Assembly: GCF_005144745.1 (NCBI RefSeq)
Contig: NZ_SWKK01000016.1
Span: forward strand, 1 to 64,000
Direction: 5' to 3'
DNA: 64,000 bases
From: Flavobacterium sp. ASW18X
Lineage (GTDB): Bacteria; Bacteroidota; Bacteroidia; Flavobacteriales; Flavobacteriaceae
The position numbers and the translations under genes are program-made. Under the pieces are notes generated by a model. That model was not told the DNA's origin. It saw only the letters and a list, made by a program, of their open reading frames with translations, and ran no database searches. Shown here one piece after another: positions 63,723 through 64,000 of this stretch. The stretch's first letter is position 1, and every line of letters starts with the position of its first letter.

Positions 63723-64000
63723 ATGAATACATCTTACTACAGTAATGGCAAATTATTGCTTACCGGAGAATATGCCATACTAGATGGCGCCACAGGTTTA
63801 GCGGTCCCCACTAAATTTGGGCAGTGGCTCCACGTAAATGTAGCTAACAATAACCAACTGCAATGGACCAGTTTAGACCATAATGACAAGCCTTGGTTTA
63901 CTGCAAAATATTCACTGCCAGAACTCCAAATAACTGAAAGCAACGACGAGGCTAAGGCAACTACTTTACAAAAAATATTAAAAGCCGTTCGTTTACAAAA
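63723..64000 (+). CDS. GHMP-family kinase (partial; mevalonate-pathway type)
   Basis: The first 92 codons are present; the rest lies outside the window. MNTSYYSNGKLLLTGEYAIL followed by DGATGLAVPTKFGQWL is the N-terminal beta hairpin of GHMP kinases (GYDIA-like group in flavobacteria), probably a mevalonate or phosphomevalonate kinase. The ATP-loop (PxxxGLGSS) has not been reached. It is co-transcribed with HMG-CoA reductase, one base apart. Confidence 0.88.
   Translation, partial: MNTSYYSNGKLLLTGEYAILDGATGLAVPTKFGQWLHVNVANNNQLQWTSLDHNDKPWFTAKYSLPELQITESNDEAKATTLQKILKAVRLQ

Overview
The window is AT-rich chromosomal DNA from a member of the Flavobacteriaceae (Bacteroidota), probably a marine, gliding-type species. 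Three things support this: a complete gldK-gldL-gldM-gldN cluster (gliding motility / type IX secretion), a class II HMG-CoA reductase beside a GHMP kinase, and many Bacteroidota-type promoters (TTG, about 19-23 bases, TAnnTTTG). It is mostly core genome. I see no rRNA, tRNA, CRISPR array, insertion sequence or prophage.

Layout. 1-5.2 kb: a lipoprotein, an exported DUF922-like protein, three tandem copies of an unknown membrane protein with a coiled-coil tail, and a convergent HTH regulator. 5.2-9.4 kb: a gene-poor stretch with two candidate structured RNAs, topoisomerase IB, a cysteine-less ArsC-like protein, a hemerythrin-like protein and an orphan histidine kinase. 9.4-15.4 kb: a leftward efflux operon (membrane fusion protein, RND pump, TolC-like channel, CPXCG protein). 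15.5-20 kb: a plant-type LRR protein, an ABC-F ATPase, a DUF983 protein and a DAO-type oxidoreductase. 20-28.5 kb, leftward: topA, a ureohydrolase-fold protein with a degenerate metal site, then gldKLMN ending in a strong terminator. 28.6-30.8 kb: an LVIVD-repeat lipoprotein and a polytopic membrane protein.

30.9-35.5 kb: an operon miaB, sigma-54-type activator, lptE-like, TPR-like, secG. 35.6-37.7 kb: groES-groEL, preceded by a sigma-54-like element. 37.7-42.7 kb, leftward: a lipoprotein, an unannotated 32-residue basic protein, and a heavy-metal (probably copper) cluster of HYC_CC_PP protein, TonB receptor, secreted HMA protein and HMA-MauE fusion. 42.8-50.5 kb: a GAF protein, purH, then the rod-shape cluster mreB-mreC-mreD-PBP2-rodA. 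50.5-53.6 kb: an exported DNA/RNA nuclease and a C-terminal processing protease. 53.8-58.6 kb: surE, a small membrane protein, lpxB, an NlpC/P60 lipoprotein and comEC. 58.6-62.3 kb: a POT peptide transporter with a DPP-IV-type peptidase, which suits peptide use. 62.4-64 kb: HMG-CoA reductase and the start of a GHMP kinase (mevalonate pathway).

Several longest-ORF starts look wrong because the extra N-terminal codons are really the promoter -7 box. Five genes have exactly TATTTTTG, four bases, then the start codon, which suggests leaderless or near-leaderless mRNAs. Four convergent gene pairs share a four-base stop overlap. The most interesting items are the homogenised triplicated membrane genes, the near-leaderless class, the candidate small RNAs at 5.7 and 7.0 kb, the degenerate ureohydrolase beside gldK, the sigma-54-like site at groESL, and the tiny basic protein with tandem terminators.
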